From Rhodothermales bacterium (GTDB lineage Bacteria > Bacteroidota > Rhodothermia > Rhodothermales > JAHQVL01), in the NCBI GenBank assembly GCA_041391505.1, contig JAWKNW010000016.1, positions 62,001-126,000 on the forward strand: DNA of 64,000 nucleotides, read 5' to 3'. A program made the position numbers and the translations under genes. The notes beneath the pieces were generated by a model. The model saw only the letters and a list, made by a program, of their open reading frames with translations, did no database searches and was not told the DNA's origin. Below are positions 43,821-53,483 of this stretch, one piece after another (position 1 is the first letter of the stretch; every line of letters begins with the position of its first letter).

Positions 43821-44189
43821 ATGCCCTTCAGCCAACCGACACGATGGACACTCGCCGGAGCGCTTTCCTGCGCGGTCTTTGGAACGGTGTTGCTCACGGC
43901 CGGCTGCGCCCCGGGCGAAGAAGCGCCCGATGAACCGCCCCCGTTTCCCGACAGCGTCTTCGTGGATATCCTGATCGATCTGCACCTGGCCAGCGCGCGC
44001 GCGCAGCACTGGAACGACATTGGACCCGGCATGAAAGACTCGGTCCTCGCGCACTATGGGGTTACGCGGGAACAGTACGATGCGGCGGTCGAGTTCTACT
44101 CCGCGCATCCCAAAGCCTATCTCGACGCATACAACGCCGCGCTCGACGAACTCAACGTCGAGCGCTTCACCACGGACGGCCGGCAGTAA
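43821..44189 (+). CDS. DUF4296-like lipoprotein
   Basis: 122 residues from the ATG at 43821, five bases after the permease stop. Signal region GALSCAVFGTVLLTAGC ends in a lipobox. The mature part matches DUF4296: FPDSVFVDILIDLHLASARA, KDSVLAHYGVTREQYDAAVE and FYSAHPKAYLDAYNAALDEL. It would be a periplasm-facing lipoprotein of unknown role. Convergent with the FKBP gene, which ends six bases away. Confidence 0.85.
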   Translation: MPFSQPTRWTLAGALSCAVFGTVLLTAGCAPGEEAPDEPPPFPDSVFVDILIDLHLASARAQHWNDIGPGMKDSVLAHYGVTREQYDAAVEFYSAHPKAYLDAYNAALDELNVERFTTDGRQ

Positions 44190-44195
44190 GGCCGC

Positions 44196-44627
44196 CTACT
44201 CCTCTATGGCCACCAGCTCGATCTGAAACGTCAGATCCTTGCCGGCGAGCGGGTGGTTCGCGTCCAGCGTGACGGACTCGAGCGACACCTCGGTGATCAG
44301 CACCGGCATTTCGCTGCCGTCGGGCTGGCCGACAATCAGGTTCTGGCCGACTTCAGGCGTGATATCCGGGGGGAACTGGCCGCGGGGCACCTTGATTACG
44401 AGGTCGTCGACCCGATCGCCATACGCCTCGGACGCGATGATCTCCACGGTCTTGGAGTCGCCCGGCTGCATGCCGAGCACGGCCTGCTCGAAGCCGGCGA
44501 TGATGCCGCCATCACCCAGGGAAAAACTCAGGGGCGTGCGCCCTTCGGAACTGTCGAATACGGTGCCATCGCTCAGCGATCCGGTGTAGTGGACGTGAAC
44601 GGTATCGCCAATTTTTGCTACAGACAT
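44196..44627 (-). CDS. FKBP-type peptidyl-prolyl isomerase, SlyD-like
   Basis: 143 residues from the ATG at 44627 (MSVAKIGDTVHVHYTGSLSD); an ATG four codons upstream is possible. FKBP fold: GTVFDSSEGRTPLSFSLGDG, IIAGFEQAVLGMQPGDSKTV, then the insert-in-flap domain PPDITPEVGQNLIVG typical of SlyD-like enzymes, and LDANHPLAGKDLTFQIELVA at the end. The His-rich metal tail of E. coli SlyD is absent. Cytoplasmic folding helper. Probably a single gene with its own promoter in the 100 bases after the RNA-binding protein's terminator. Confidence 0.93.
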   Translation of the reverse strand: MSVAKIGDTVHVHYTGSLSDGTVFDSSEGRTPLSFSLGDGGIIAGFEQAVLGMQPGDSKTVEIIASEAYGDRVDDLVIKVPRGQFPPDITPEVGQNLIVGQPDGSEMPVLITEVSLESVTLDANHPLAGKDLTFQIELVAIEE

Positions 44628-44685
44628 GCCAGGTGTCACTTGATGGGAGGTACACTACGTCAGGCCAGTCCGGTTCGGCCTGAAA

Positions 44686-44716
44686 TGGAAAAGGGGCAGG
44701 CTGGCAGCCTGCCCCT
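44686..44716 (-). terminator. Terminator of the RRM protein gene
   Basis: On the minus strand, AGGGGCAGGCT-GCC-AGCCTGCCCCT (11-base stem, three-base loop) is followed by TTTTCC. It lies 12 bases after the stop codon of the RNA-binding protein gene. Confidence 0.85.
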
Positions 44717-44728
44717 CTACCAGAGCAA

Positions 44729-45160
44729 TTACCAGGATTTACGATTGCGGTCGCGATCGTAATCGCCGCCGCGACCACCGCCACTGCGACCACCGCCGCC
44801 GCCGCTGCGACCGCCGCCACCGCCGCCGCCATAGCCGCCACCACCACCATATCCACCACGGCTACCGCCGCCGCCACCGCCGCCGCGATTGAACCCACCG
44901 CCACCGGGCTTACGTTCGGTCTTGGGACGCGCTTCGTTGACGACAAGCGTCTGCCCGTTGAAGTCCGCTTGATTCATTTGCTCGATCGCTTCAAGCGCTT
45001 CAGCCTTGTTGGGAATCTCAACAAAGGCAAAGCCGCGAGGCTCGTACGTAAAACGATCCTTGATAATTTTAACCGATTCCACCTGTCCGTACGCCTCGAA
45101 GGCTTCTCGCAGTTCATCTTCGGTAGTTTGTGCGGCAAGGTTGCCGACGTAGATGTTCAT
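44729..45160 (-). CDS. Glycine-rich RRM RNA-binding protein
   Basis: 143 residues. RRM at about 1-80: RNP2 MNIYVGNLAAQTTEDEL and RNP1 RGFAFVEI (about 43-50) with the expected aromatics. The C-terminal 60 residues are low-complexity Gly/Arg/Ser (GGGGGSRGGYGGGGGYGGGG) with RGG/RSGGG units and a basic end DYDRDRNRKSW. Such bacterial proteins are cold- or stress-induced RNA chaperones in cyanobacteria and Bacteroidota. The Gly-rich tail suggests RNA binding and possibly phase separation. A 14-base stem lies just upstream (45206-45249). Confidence 0.94.
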   Translation of the reverse strand: MNIYVGNLAAQTTEDELREAFEAYGQVESVKIIKDRFTYEPRGFAFVEIPNKAEALEAIEQMNQADFNGQTLVVNEARPKTERKPGGGGFNRGGGGGGGSRGGYGGGGGYGGGGGGGRSGGGGGRSGGGRGGDYDRDRNRKSW

Positions 45161-45196
45161 CGTGATAGGAGTTGATGAGTTGGCGTGGCGGCCCGC

Positions 45197-45249
45197 AAAA
45201 ATAAACCTACAGCCTGAAACACTCAGTTCTGCGTCTTTCAGGCTGTAGG
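45197..45249 (-). terminator. Hairpin with U-rich tract between recQ and the RRM gene
   Basis: On the minus strand, CCTACAGCCTGAAA / TTTCAGGCTGTAGG (perfect 14 bases, 16-base loop) is followed by TTTATTTTTG. A terminator for recQ is the simplest reading. It ends only 36 bases before the RRM start codon, so it may lie in or beside the RRM leader and affect its expression. Confidence 0.7.
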
Positions 45250-45342
45250 CTTGAGTCGTGAGCGGCGCACGATGACGTAAAACAAGTCTGGAACAGCCCG
45301 CTGTTTACAAAAGATCCCGAGCGGCCAATCTACCGGGCCGGC

Positions 45343-47340
<1,998 letters not shown>

Positions 47341-47373
47341 GAAACCAGTATAAGCGAACCGTTTTAGCCGCGC

Positions 47374-48438
47374 ATGCGCCCTCGCACATACATGACTGCT
47401 CCTACGCCCGGTTACCCCCTTTCAGTTTCCATCATCATTGTAACCTGGAACGCCCTGCCGCTGCTCCAGCGTTGCCTGCCCGGCGTGGCGGCCACGGACT
47501 ATCCCGGGCTGGAGATCATCCTCGCGGACAACGCCTCCACGGACGACTCGGTCGCGTGGGTCAGCGCGCACTATCCGGCCATCCGCATCGTGCGCCACCC
47601 GGAGAACTGGGCGTTCTGCAAGGGCAATAACGCTGCCATCCCGCACGCAAAGGGACGGTATATTCTGCTGCTCAACAACGACGTGGAGGTCACGCCCGGC
47701 TGGCTCGCGCCGCTCGTCGAAGTGCTGGATCGCAACCCGTCCTGTGCGGCGGTCCAGCCCAAGCTCTTGCAGACCGACCGCCGCGACCACTTCGAATACG
47801 CCGGCGGCGCCGGCGGCTACCTCGATGCGTTGGGCTATCCGTTTACGCGAGGCCGCCTCTTTTTTTCGATGGAGCGCGATACCGGCCAGTACGACGACGC
47901 CCGCCGCGTCTTCTGGGCCACCGGTGCCGCTGTGCTCATTCGGCGCTCCGCGCTGGATGCGTGCGGGCTGCTCGACGAGCGGTTCTACATGCACATGGAA
48001 GAAATCGACCTGTGCTGGCGTTTTCAGCGCGCCGGCTACGACATCCGGGTCGAGCCGGCCAGCGTGGTCCATCATATCGGAGGCGGATCGCTGCCGTACG
48101 GCAATGCCCGCAAGACCTACTACAACTTTCGGAACAGCCTCCTCATGCTGTTCAAAAACCTCCCCAAACGCCGGTGGCCGGCGGTGTTCATCGCGCGCAC
48201 GCTCCTGGACGGACTGGCCATCCTGCGGGCCGTAGTTTCCGGGCGGCTCGATGAAGCAGGCAGTATCCTCCGGGCCTACTGGGATGCGCATCGCATGCGC
48301 CGGCACTACCTCGGCGAGCGGCCTCGCGCCGGCGAACGCGTTGTGCTCCCGTCCTACCGCGGCAGCATCGTGATCGATTATTTCCTGCGTGGACGGCGGA
48401 CGTTCAGCGACCTGCCTTCATCGCGTTTTACGGAATAA
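47374..48438 (+). CDS. Glycosyltransferase family 2 (rhamnosyltransferase-like)
   Basis: 354 residues, or 348 from the second ATG at 47392. GT-A fold: LSVSIIIVTWNALPLLQRCL (about 18), EIILADNASTDDSVAWV, NNAAIPHAKGRYILLLNNDV (the DxD position reads NND, about 105), RVFWATGAAVLIRRSALDAC and MHMEEIDLCWRFQRAGYDIR (catalytic Asp/Glu, about 205). The C-terminal ARKTYYNFRNSLLMLFKNLP is typical of WcaA-like enzymes. Adds sugars to cell-surface glycan. The 3' end overlaps the convergent EamA gene by 21 bases. Confidence 0.93.
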   Translation: MRPRTYMTAPTPGYPLSVSIIIVTWNALPLLQRCLPGVAATDYPGLEIILADNASTDDSVAWVSAHYPAIRIVRHPENWAFCKGNNAAIPHAKGRYILLLNNDVEVTPGWLAPLVEVLDRNPSCAAVQPKLLQTDRRDHFEYAGGAGGYLDALGYPFTRGRLFFSMERDTGQYDDARRVFWATGAAVLIRRSALDACGLLDERFYMHMEEIDLCWRFQRAGYDIRVEPASVVHHIGGGSLPYGNARKTYYNFRNSLLMLFKNLPKRRWPAVFIARTLLDGLAILRAVVSGRLDEAGSILRAYWDAHRMRRHYLGERPRAGERVVLPSYRGSIVIDYFLRGRRTFSDLPSSRFTE

Positions 48439-49332
48439 GCCGGGCGCGAGCGCCAGTCCTACGCCGGCGAGCGCCACCACCATCCCCGCTATCGACACCG
48501 CCGCGGGCGTTTCATCAAAAAGCAGCCAGGCGAGCGCCGACGCGCCCACCGGCTCCGTAAGCGAGAGCAGCCCCAGCACCGCGGCCGACAGGTACCTTAC
48601 CGACAGGTTGAACGAGCCGTGCCCCAGAATCTGGGGGCCGAGGGCCAGGAGCGCGCTGATCCCGTAGATTTTCGGGGGATAGCCGGTCAGGGTCACGCCG
48701 GCCGCCAGCGCGAGCGCCAGAACGGTCAGCGCGCAGAGCGCATACAGGGGGAATACATACGTAAGCCAGTCCATGCCCTGCCTTGCCACGCGGCCGATGA
48801 CCAGGTAGATGCTCAGGGCGAAGGATGCCGCCACGCCGAGCAGATTGCCCCAGGCCGGATTCGGCGCGCTGCCCGTCGTCGCATCTCCCATGGCGATCAT
48901 GGCGCCGCCCAGCGTCGCAATGGCGATGCCGGCCAGCACCGCCGGCGTGAGGCGCTCTTTCAGGACCACAAAGCCGATAGCCGCCATGAAGACCGGGCTC
49001 AGCGCGACGAACATCGTGGTGCTGGCCACCGTGGTATTGTACAGCGACTCGAAAAACAGATAAAAATGCACGCCCAGGAGGATGCCGGCGGCGGTGATGC
49101 GCCCGTATTCCGCGGCGGACAGACGGGCATAACGCTTCAGGTGCGCGGTGCGGAGAAACGGCAGCAGAAAGAGCACGGCGAAGAGCGTCCGCCAGACCGC
49201 CACGGCCAGGGCGGGGGCTTCCGATGCATAACGCACCAGGATCGGACTGAAGCAAAAGCTCAGGATGCCCAGCGTGAGCACGACCCGGACGTGCGTGGGC
49301 ATTTCCAGAGGACTGCCGGATGCGGGCGGCAT
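48418..49332 (-). CDS. EamA/DMT family transporter
   Basis: 304 residues from the ATG at 49332 (MPPASGSPLEMPTHVRVVLT); the frame is open to 49461, but that part is not hydrophobic. Ten membrane helices in two EamA repeats: ILSFCFSPILVRYASEAPAL, VAVWRTLFAVLFLLPFL, the FFESLYNTTVASTTMFVALS segment, and LGHGSFNLSVRYLSAAVLGL and GASALAWLLFDETPAAVSIA in repeat 2. The family exports amino acids and metabolites. Third gene of a minus-strand run idh-DUF4293-eamA (17-base gap upstream). Confidence 0.92.
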   Translation of the reverse strand: MPPASGSPLEMPTHVRVVLTLGILSFCFSPILVRYASEAPALAVAVWRTLFAVLFLLPFLRTAHLKRYARLSAAEYGRITAAGILLGVHFYLFFESLYNTTVASTTMFVALSPVFMAAIGFVVLKERLTPAVLAGIAIATLGGAMIAMGDATTGSAPNPAWGNLLGVAASFALSIYLVIGRVARQGMDWLTYVFPLYALCALTVLALALAAGVTLTGYPPKIYGISALLALGPQILGHGSFNLSVRYLSAAVLGLLSLTEPVGASALAWLLFDETPAAVSIAGMVVALAGVGLALAPGLFRKTR

Positions 49333-49349
49333 GGGGGGCGATTCGTCGA

Positions 49350-49754
49350 TCAGCGTAGCCGATCCATGGAACGAACGAGGGCGATGTCTTGCTCGATGCC
49401 TTTTCGGGCCAGGAGGAAAAACACATACGCAAGAACGGCCGGCGCCGCGCTCAGCGCCCACGACGCGACATCCAGCGGCGCCGCGGCGTCCCTGAAAACA
49501 AAACGCAGCACCACGATCGCGGCCAGCACGATGAGCGCGCCATACTGCAGCAGCATCACCACCGACCGCTGCCGAGGCCGATCCGCGTACTGAAAGATGG
49601 CGAAGACCGCGCCGAGGGCGACCAGCGCGGAGATCCCGGGCACGATGGCCGGCAGCCAGCTTTCGGCCACGGCGACGTCGACCGGCACCACGAAGGAAGA
49701 GAGGAGCGCCACGGCGGCGATGGCAAGGAAAAAGGTCTGCTTCCGCTGAATCAT
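49350..49754 (-). CDS. DUF4293-like membrane protein
   Basis: 134 residues from the ATG at 49754. The N-terminus MIQRKQTFFLAIAAVALLSS is the DUF4293 signature known from Bacteroidota (usually MIQRxQTxxL). Four membrane segments follow (LPAIVPGISALVALGAVFAI; VVMLLQYGALIVLAAIVVLR; VASWALSAAPAVLAYVFFLL) and a short charged tail KGIEQDIALVRSMDRLR. Function unknown. Lies 61 bases after the isocitrate-type dehydrogenase gene and 17 before eamA. Confidence 0.88.
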   Translation of the reverse strand: MIQRKQTFFLAIAAVALLSSFVVPVDVAVAESWLPAIVPGISALVALGAVFAIFQYADRPRQRSVVMLLQYGALIVLAAIVVLRFVFRDAAAPLDVASWALSAAPAVLAYVFFLLARKGIEQDIALVRSMDRLR

Positions 49755-49815
49755 GACGAAAGAATGAGACAGAGGTTGATGTATCGAGGTTGGGATGAAG
49801 CCGGGCGACGAACCG

Positions 49816-50832
49816 TCAACCCAGCGCGGCAACGTGGTGGGCGACCCGCGCGGCATACTCGGATGTCGAGGAGTGCCCCCCGACATCGGCCGTCAGGTGC
49901 GTGCCTTCTCGCATGGTCTCGCGCAACCCCGCATGAAGCCGGTTTGCCGCGTCCGTCTCGCCGATATGGCGCAACATCATCTCGGCAGACAGCATCAGAG
50001 CCGTGGGGTTGGCCTTGTTTTGCCCGGCGATATCCGGAGCGCTGCCATGCACGGCCTCGAAGATCGCGTACTTCTCACCGATGTTCGCGCCCGCGATCAC
50101 GCCGAGCCCGCCGACGAGGCCGGCGGCGAGGTCGCTCAGAATATCGCCAAAGAGGTTGGTGGTCACGATACAGTCGTATCGTTCCGGCCGCATGACCAGT
50201 TGCATGCACATGTTGTCGATGATCCGGTCGTTGAATTCCACATCCGGATACTCACTCGCCATGGCGCGGCCGATTTCCAGAAACATGCCCGACGAGAGCT
50301 TCAGGATGTTCGCCTTGTGCACGAGCGTGAGCTGTTTTCGGCCATGCCGGCGGGCATACTCGAACGCAAAACGGATGATGCGCTCCGAGCCCAGACGCGT
50401 GATGCGGGCCGTGCTATCGGCGATCTGGTTGCGCTCGTCGAACGTCTCGATGCCGGAATACAGGCCCTCCGTGTTCTCGCGAAAAATGATGAGGTCGACG
50501 TCCTCGAAGCGCGTCGGGATGCCAGGCATCGTCTTCGCCGGCCGGACGTTGGCGTGCAGATCGAGCTTCTGGCGAAGCTGGACGTTGACGCTCTTGAAGC
50601 CCTTGCCGACGGGCGTCGTGATCGGTCCCTTCAACGCGACCCGGGTATCCTTGATCTGATCGATCAGGGCTTCCGGCAACGGCGTGCCCTCGCGTTCGAC
50701 GGCGGCCGCTCCCACCGAGTCGAATCGCTCCCACTGAATGGATGCGCCGGTGGCTTCGACGGCCTGAACGGTCGCTTCCACGACTTCAGGCCCGATCCCA
50801 TCACCGGGGATGAGCGTAATGCGATGTGTCAT
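49816..50832 (-). CDS. NAD-type isocitrate/isopropylmalate family dehydrogenase
   Basis: 338 residues, beta-decarboxylating dehydrogenase fold. ITLIPGDGIGPEVVEATVQA, ALKGPITTPVGKGFKSVNVQ, LDLHANVRPAKTMPG, the IIFRENTEGLYSGIETFDER block (Tyr about 127), KANILKLSSGMFLEIGR, TTNLFGDILSDLAAGLVGGL and EAVHGSAPDIAGQNKANPTA. ENTEGLYSG and NVQLR are the isocitrate dehydrogenase type rather than LeuB (usually RELTGGIYFG). A TCA-cycle NAD-isocitrate dehydrogenase is the best call; homoisocitrate dehydrogenase is possible. Confidence 0.9.
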   Translation of the reverse strand: MTHRITLIPGDGIGPEVVEATVQAVEATGASIQWERFDSVGAAAVEREGTPLPEALIDQIKDTRVALKGPITTPVGKGFKSVNVQLRQKLDLHANVRPAKTMPGIPTRFEDVDLIIFRENTEGLYSGIETFDERNQIADSTARITRLGSERIIRFAFEYARRHGRKQLTLVHKANILKLSSGMFLEIGRAMASEYPDVEFNDRIIDNMCMQLVMRPERYDCIVTTNLFGDILSDLAAGLVGGLGVIAGANIGEKYAIFEAVHGSAPDIAGQNKANPTALMLSAEMMLRHIGETDAANRLHAGLRETMREGTHLTADVGGHSSTSEYAARVAHHVAALG

Positions 50833-50849
50833 GTGCAGCAGATAGGAAG

Positions 50850-50881
50850 AAAAAAAGCCCTGCCGTGGCAGAGCTTTTTTT
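50850..50881 (-). terminator. Terminator of the exb operon
   Basis: On the minus strand, AAAAAAGCTCTGCC-AC-GGCAGGGCTTTTTT forms a stem with one mismatch and flanking A/T tracts, so it reads as an intrinsic terminator. It lies 34 bases past the second exbD stop and before the dehydrogenase start. The A/T symmetry would let it work in either direction. Confidence 0.8.
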
Positions 50882-50914
50882 ACAGTCGTCTAAAAACGTA
50901 AGCCCTAGGGCCAA

Positions 50915-51376
50915 TCACTTGGCTGGCAGCCGGCGCTTAGAAGAGTAATTGATACGCAATGTTCCCGCTTCGCGCAGTTCTTGCTGCACCCTGGTGACAA
51001 TGCCCATTTCCGACGTCTGGTCGACACGGAGCGACACGATCAGCTTGGGCTGCTCGGACCATTTGCGGTACATCACGCTGCGAATGACGGAGAGGTCCTC
51101 CACCAGGGCGTCGTCGATCTGGATCGAGGTCGGGCCCAGATCGTTTCCGGGCAGCTTGAGCGGACCGACCCAGATGTACGACACGAGTCGCTTCTGTTCG
51201 ATCTTCGTCAGCGCCTCGGCCTGGGGCAACTGCGTCCGCACCTGAACCGTCGTTTCCCGAAGCACCGTCGTGACCATGAAGAAGATCAGCAACATGAAAA
51301 TGATGTCGGGAAGCGATGCGGTCGGGATGTCGTTCGCGCCGGTGTTCGCTTTTTTCTTTTTAAAATGCTGTGACAT
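50915..51376 (-). CDS. exbD: ExbD/TolR biopolymer transport protein (second copy)
   Basis: 153 residues. Short N-terminal cytoplasmic tail (MSQHFKKKKANTGANDIPTA), one membrane helix PDIIFMLLIFFMVTTVLRET with the proton-relay Asp (about 24), and a periplasmic domain (VRTQLPQAEALTKIEQKRLV; LIVSLRVDQTSEMGIVTRVQ). The ATG has GGAG about eight bases upstream. Part of the proton-driven motor for TonB. Last gene of exbB-orf-exbD-exbD, before a strong terminator. Confidence 0.93.
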   Translation of the reverse strand: MSQHFKKKKANTGANDIPTASLPDIIFMLLIFFMVTTVLRETTVQVRTQLPQAEALTKIEQKRLVSYIWVGPLKLPGNDLGPTSIQIDDALVEDLSVIRSVMYRKWSEQPKLIVSLRVDQTSEMGIVTRVQQELREAGTLRINYSSKRRLPAK

Positions 51377-51414
51377 GGATACTACTCCAGTTTACGAAAG
51401 TCAGATGGGTAGGA

Positions 51415-51969
51415 TCAGACCGTGTCGTCGGGCTCCGCGATGGAAATAGCCGCCGGAAACTTGTCGCGAACGACGTTATCTGCTTCCGCCCCGAGCGCTT
51501 CCTGGTAGGTGGCGTAATCGGGGTAGCCGAGCGAACGCGCTTCATTGTCCCAGATCTGGAAATAAGCCATCCAGACCTCGTTCAACACCTGGATGTAGGA
51601 GTCATACGGGGTCTTGCCGGAAGTCTTGATCGAGATCACGGCGACGCCCGGACGTTCCGAGTAGTTGGGGTCCGCGCCAAAGTTGGTCACGTGCTTCACT
51701 ACCTCGTCCCGGATGAGGCTCAGCTGCGAGGGCTTATCCTCCAGCAGCACGAGACCCGTCTCGTTGACGAGGATCTTCAGCATGTTGCGCTCCTTCACGG
51801 GAGGCGGCTCCGTCTCGTCGAGCTTCGGAGGCAGCACCATACCGATGCCCGTATCCACGTCGATCGTCGTGGTCACGAGGAAGAAGATCAGCAGCAGGAA
51901 CGCGATGTCCGCCATGGAAGAGGTGGGGATCTCCGCGGCTTTACGCGCCTTCTTTTTGAGTAAGGGCAT
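51415..51969 (-). CDS. exbD: ExbD/TolR biopolymer transport protein (first copy, extended)
   Basis: 184 residues. N-terminal MPLLKKKARKAAEIPTSSMA, helix DIAFLLLIFFLVTTTIDVDT with the relay Asp at about 21, and periplasmic LPPKLDETEPPPVKERNMLK, ILVNETGLVLLEDKPSQLSL and VAVISIKTSGKTPYDSYIQV. The tail WMAYFQIWDNEARSLGYPDY is longer than in standard ExbD (about 140 residues), a feature seen in Bacteroidota copies. It would pair with ExbB and the neighbouring ExbD. A 38-base gap separates the two exbD genes. Confidence 0.93.
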   Translation of the reverse strand: MPLLKKKARKAAEIPTSSMADIAFLLLIFFLVTTTIDVDTGIGMVLPPKLDETEPPPVKERNMLKILVNETGLVLLEDKPSQLSLIRDEVVKHVTNFGADPNYSERPGVAVISIKTSGKTPYDSYIQVLNEVWMAYFQIWDNEARSLGYPDYATYQEALGAEADNVVRDKFPAAISIAEPDDTV

Positions 51970-52012
51970 AGTTTCTACACCTGAAAATGTGGCTTGGTAG
52001 GGGCCCGGGACC

Positions 52013-52285
52013 TCAGCTGAACAGGCTGCGAACGCTCGAGAGGACGATCGCGACGAGCGCGAGGATCACCACGATGAACAGCGTAAAGATGGCTGCTTTC
52101 GTCCAGTCGCCCATGGCCAATCCGAGCGCGCCCATGAGGACGAACGGGAGCGCGATAAAGGCGATGCTGAGCGGCTTGACCTTGCCGGCCACGACGTTCC
52201 GGAGGCCGAACACCACCATGGTGAGCAAGCCCAGACCGGTGAGCCCGATCGTCACCCAGATTCCTATAAGTACAAGAGATTCCAT
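52013..52285 (-). CDS. Small two- to three-TM membrane protein within the exb operon
   Basis: 90 residues, nearly all hydrophobic: MESLVLIGIWVTIGLTGLGL, LTMVVFGLRNVVAG, PLSIAFIALPFVLMGALGLA, AAIFTLFIVVILALVAIVLS and VRSLFS. Perhaps three helices. No family name recognised. It sits between exbB and exbD on the same strand, so it may be an accessory subunit of the ExbBD motor. A perfect 14-base stem (52350-52382) lies upstream of it. Confidence 0.8.
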   Translation of the reverse strand: MESLVLIGIWVTIGLTGLGLLTMVVFGLRNVVAGKVKPLSIAFIALPFVLMGALGLAMGDWTKAAIFTLFIVVILALVAIVLSSVRSLFS

Positions 52286-52349
52286 AACGGTATCGTTAAA
52301 AGAAGAGGTCTACGACGCAGTGGTGCCCGTGAACCGATGTTGATGAGCC

Positions 52350-52382
52350 GCATGCCGGGATGCGCGGAGCATCCCGGCATGC
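52350..52382 (-). promoter_or_regulatory. Intercistronic hairpin after exbB
   Basis: GCATGCCGGGATGC and its exact complement GCATCCCGGCATGC enclose a five-base loop; 14 perfect pairs. It sits about 60 bases past the exbB stop, with no U-run, and about 65 bases before the next gene of the operon. It may stabilise the exbB message or allow partial termination, giving more ExbB than ExbD. Confidence 0.6.
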
Positions 52383-52442
52383 ACTCAAACCAACCATTCC
52401 ATTCAAACGAGGCGTATCCGGCGGCGATGCCGCCCGGTGACG

Positions 52443-53156
52443 TTACTTCGCGGCGGGCGTGGTGAGCGGCCGGCCGGCGTTCATGAGGATCAGCGAATCG
52501 ATCAGTTCGATGGAAGCTTCTTCCATTTCGACGACGATACGGTCGATCTTCGATACGGCGTAGTTGTAGAAAACCTGCAGGATGATGGCCACGATCAGAC
52601 CGAATACGGTCGTGAGGAGGGCCACCTTGATACCGCCGGCCACGAGGCTCGGGGAGATATCGCCGGCGCTTTCGATGGCATCGAAGGCGTCGACCATCCC
52701 GACTACCGTTCCGAGGAACCCGAACATCGGGGCCAGGGAGATAGCCAGCGACAACCAGACGAGGCCGCGCTCCAGGAAGCTCATTTCGATCGAGCCGTAG
52801 GAAATAACGGCTTTCTCAACCGCTTCGATGCCTTCGTCGTGGCGAAGGAGGCCGGCCTGGAATACCGAGGCGACCGGGCCGCGCGTATTGGCGCAGACTT
52901 CCTCAGCGGCGGCAACGCCCCCGTCTTCAAGCGCTTTCTTGACGTTCAAAATGAACTTGCGCGTATTGATGTCGGCCCGGTTCAGGGTGATGATACGCTC
53001 GAACGCGATCGCGAGACCGATGATGAGCGTGATCAGGATGGGCCACATAAAGTCGCCCCCCTCATTGAACTTCTCAACAAGTACGTTGATGAAATCCGAC
53101 GACGCCGCTGCCTCCTGAGGCAACATCGTGAGAACATTCAGAAACTGCATGGACAC
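52443..53156 (-). CDS. exbB: ExbB/TolQ/MotA-family proton channel protein
   Basis: 237 residues. Three membrane helices of the MotA/TolQ/ExbB fold: MWPILITLIIGLAIAFERII (about 38), SFLERGLVWLSLAISLAPMF and FGLIVAIILQVFYNYAVSKI. The signature LVWLSLAISLAPMFGFLGTV-VGMVDAF and the conserved Pro, Thr and Gly residues (GLIVAI) are present. Start context GGGAGGCTTGTGTCCATG has a good Shine-Dalgarno. First gene of the exb operon; energises TonB-dependent outer-membrane transport. The partner TonB domain protein may be the fusion at 11.7-13.9 kb. Confidence 0.95.
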   Translation of the reverse strand: MSMQFLNVLTMLPQEAAASSDFINVLVEKFNEGGDFMWPILITLIIGLAIAFERIITLNRADINTRKFILNVKKALEDGGVAAAEEVCANTRGPVASVFQAGLLRHDEGIEAVEKAVISYGSIEMSFLERGLVWLSLAISLAPMFGFLGTVVGMVDAFDAIESAGDISPSLVAGGIKVALLTTVFGLIVAIILQVFYNYAVSKIDRIVVEMEEASIELIDSLILMNAGRPLTTPAAK

Positions 53157-53380
53157 AAGCCTCCCGTAGAAGAAGTTGTTTATGGTTGGTTAGCGTGTTC
53201 TACGAACAGCACGGTGGGAATACGTAGCCCGTAATAAACACATTATGATGCAATATATCCAGCCCTCCGTCAACACCCCCCATCTTCAGGCTCCCGGTTG
53301 CATCGCCGGGGCGGTATCTAAGGCATGGACACGCCTGTGTGGCAATAGTTGCTGCAAAACTACTTCGCCGGTCTATATAA
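53157..53380. promoter_or_regulatory. Upstream region of the exb operon
   Basis: About 225 bases between exbB and the S41 protease terminator; AT-rich near 53220-53270. On the minus strand a TTGACG and a downstream CATAAT-like box occur, but with non-ideal spacing (about 20). No ORF is convincing here. Confidence 0.35.
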
Positions 53381-53415
53381 ACCAAACCGCCGGCGAAATA
53401 TCCTTTCGCCGGCGG
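53381..53415 (-). terminator. Terminator of the S41 protease gene
   Basis: On the minus strand, CCGCCGGCGAAA / TTTCGCCGGCGG (12-base stem, five-base loop) is followed by TTTGGTTTAT. It lies 69 bases after the protease stop. Confidence 0.8.
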
Positions 53416-53483
53416 CTCCTTTTTCAACGAAACTCTATGCGGAGGCTTCCATACGGGGCCCGGGGCGCCTCCCGCCCCCACCC

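Noticed and set aside
44760..44895. Apparent short tandem DNA repeat (CCGCCGCCACC units)
   Set aside because: It is the coding sequence for the Gly/Arg-rich tail of the RRM protein, not a CRISPR or independent repeat.
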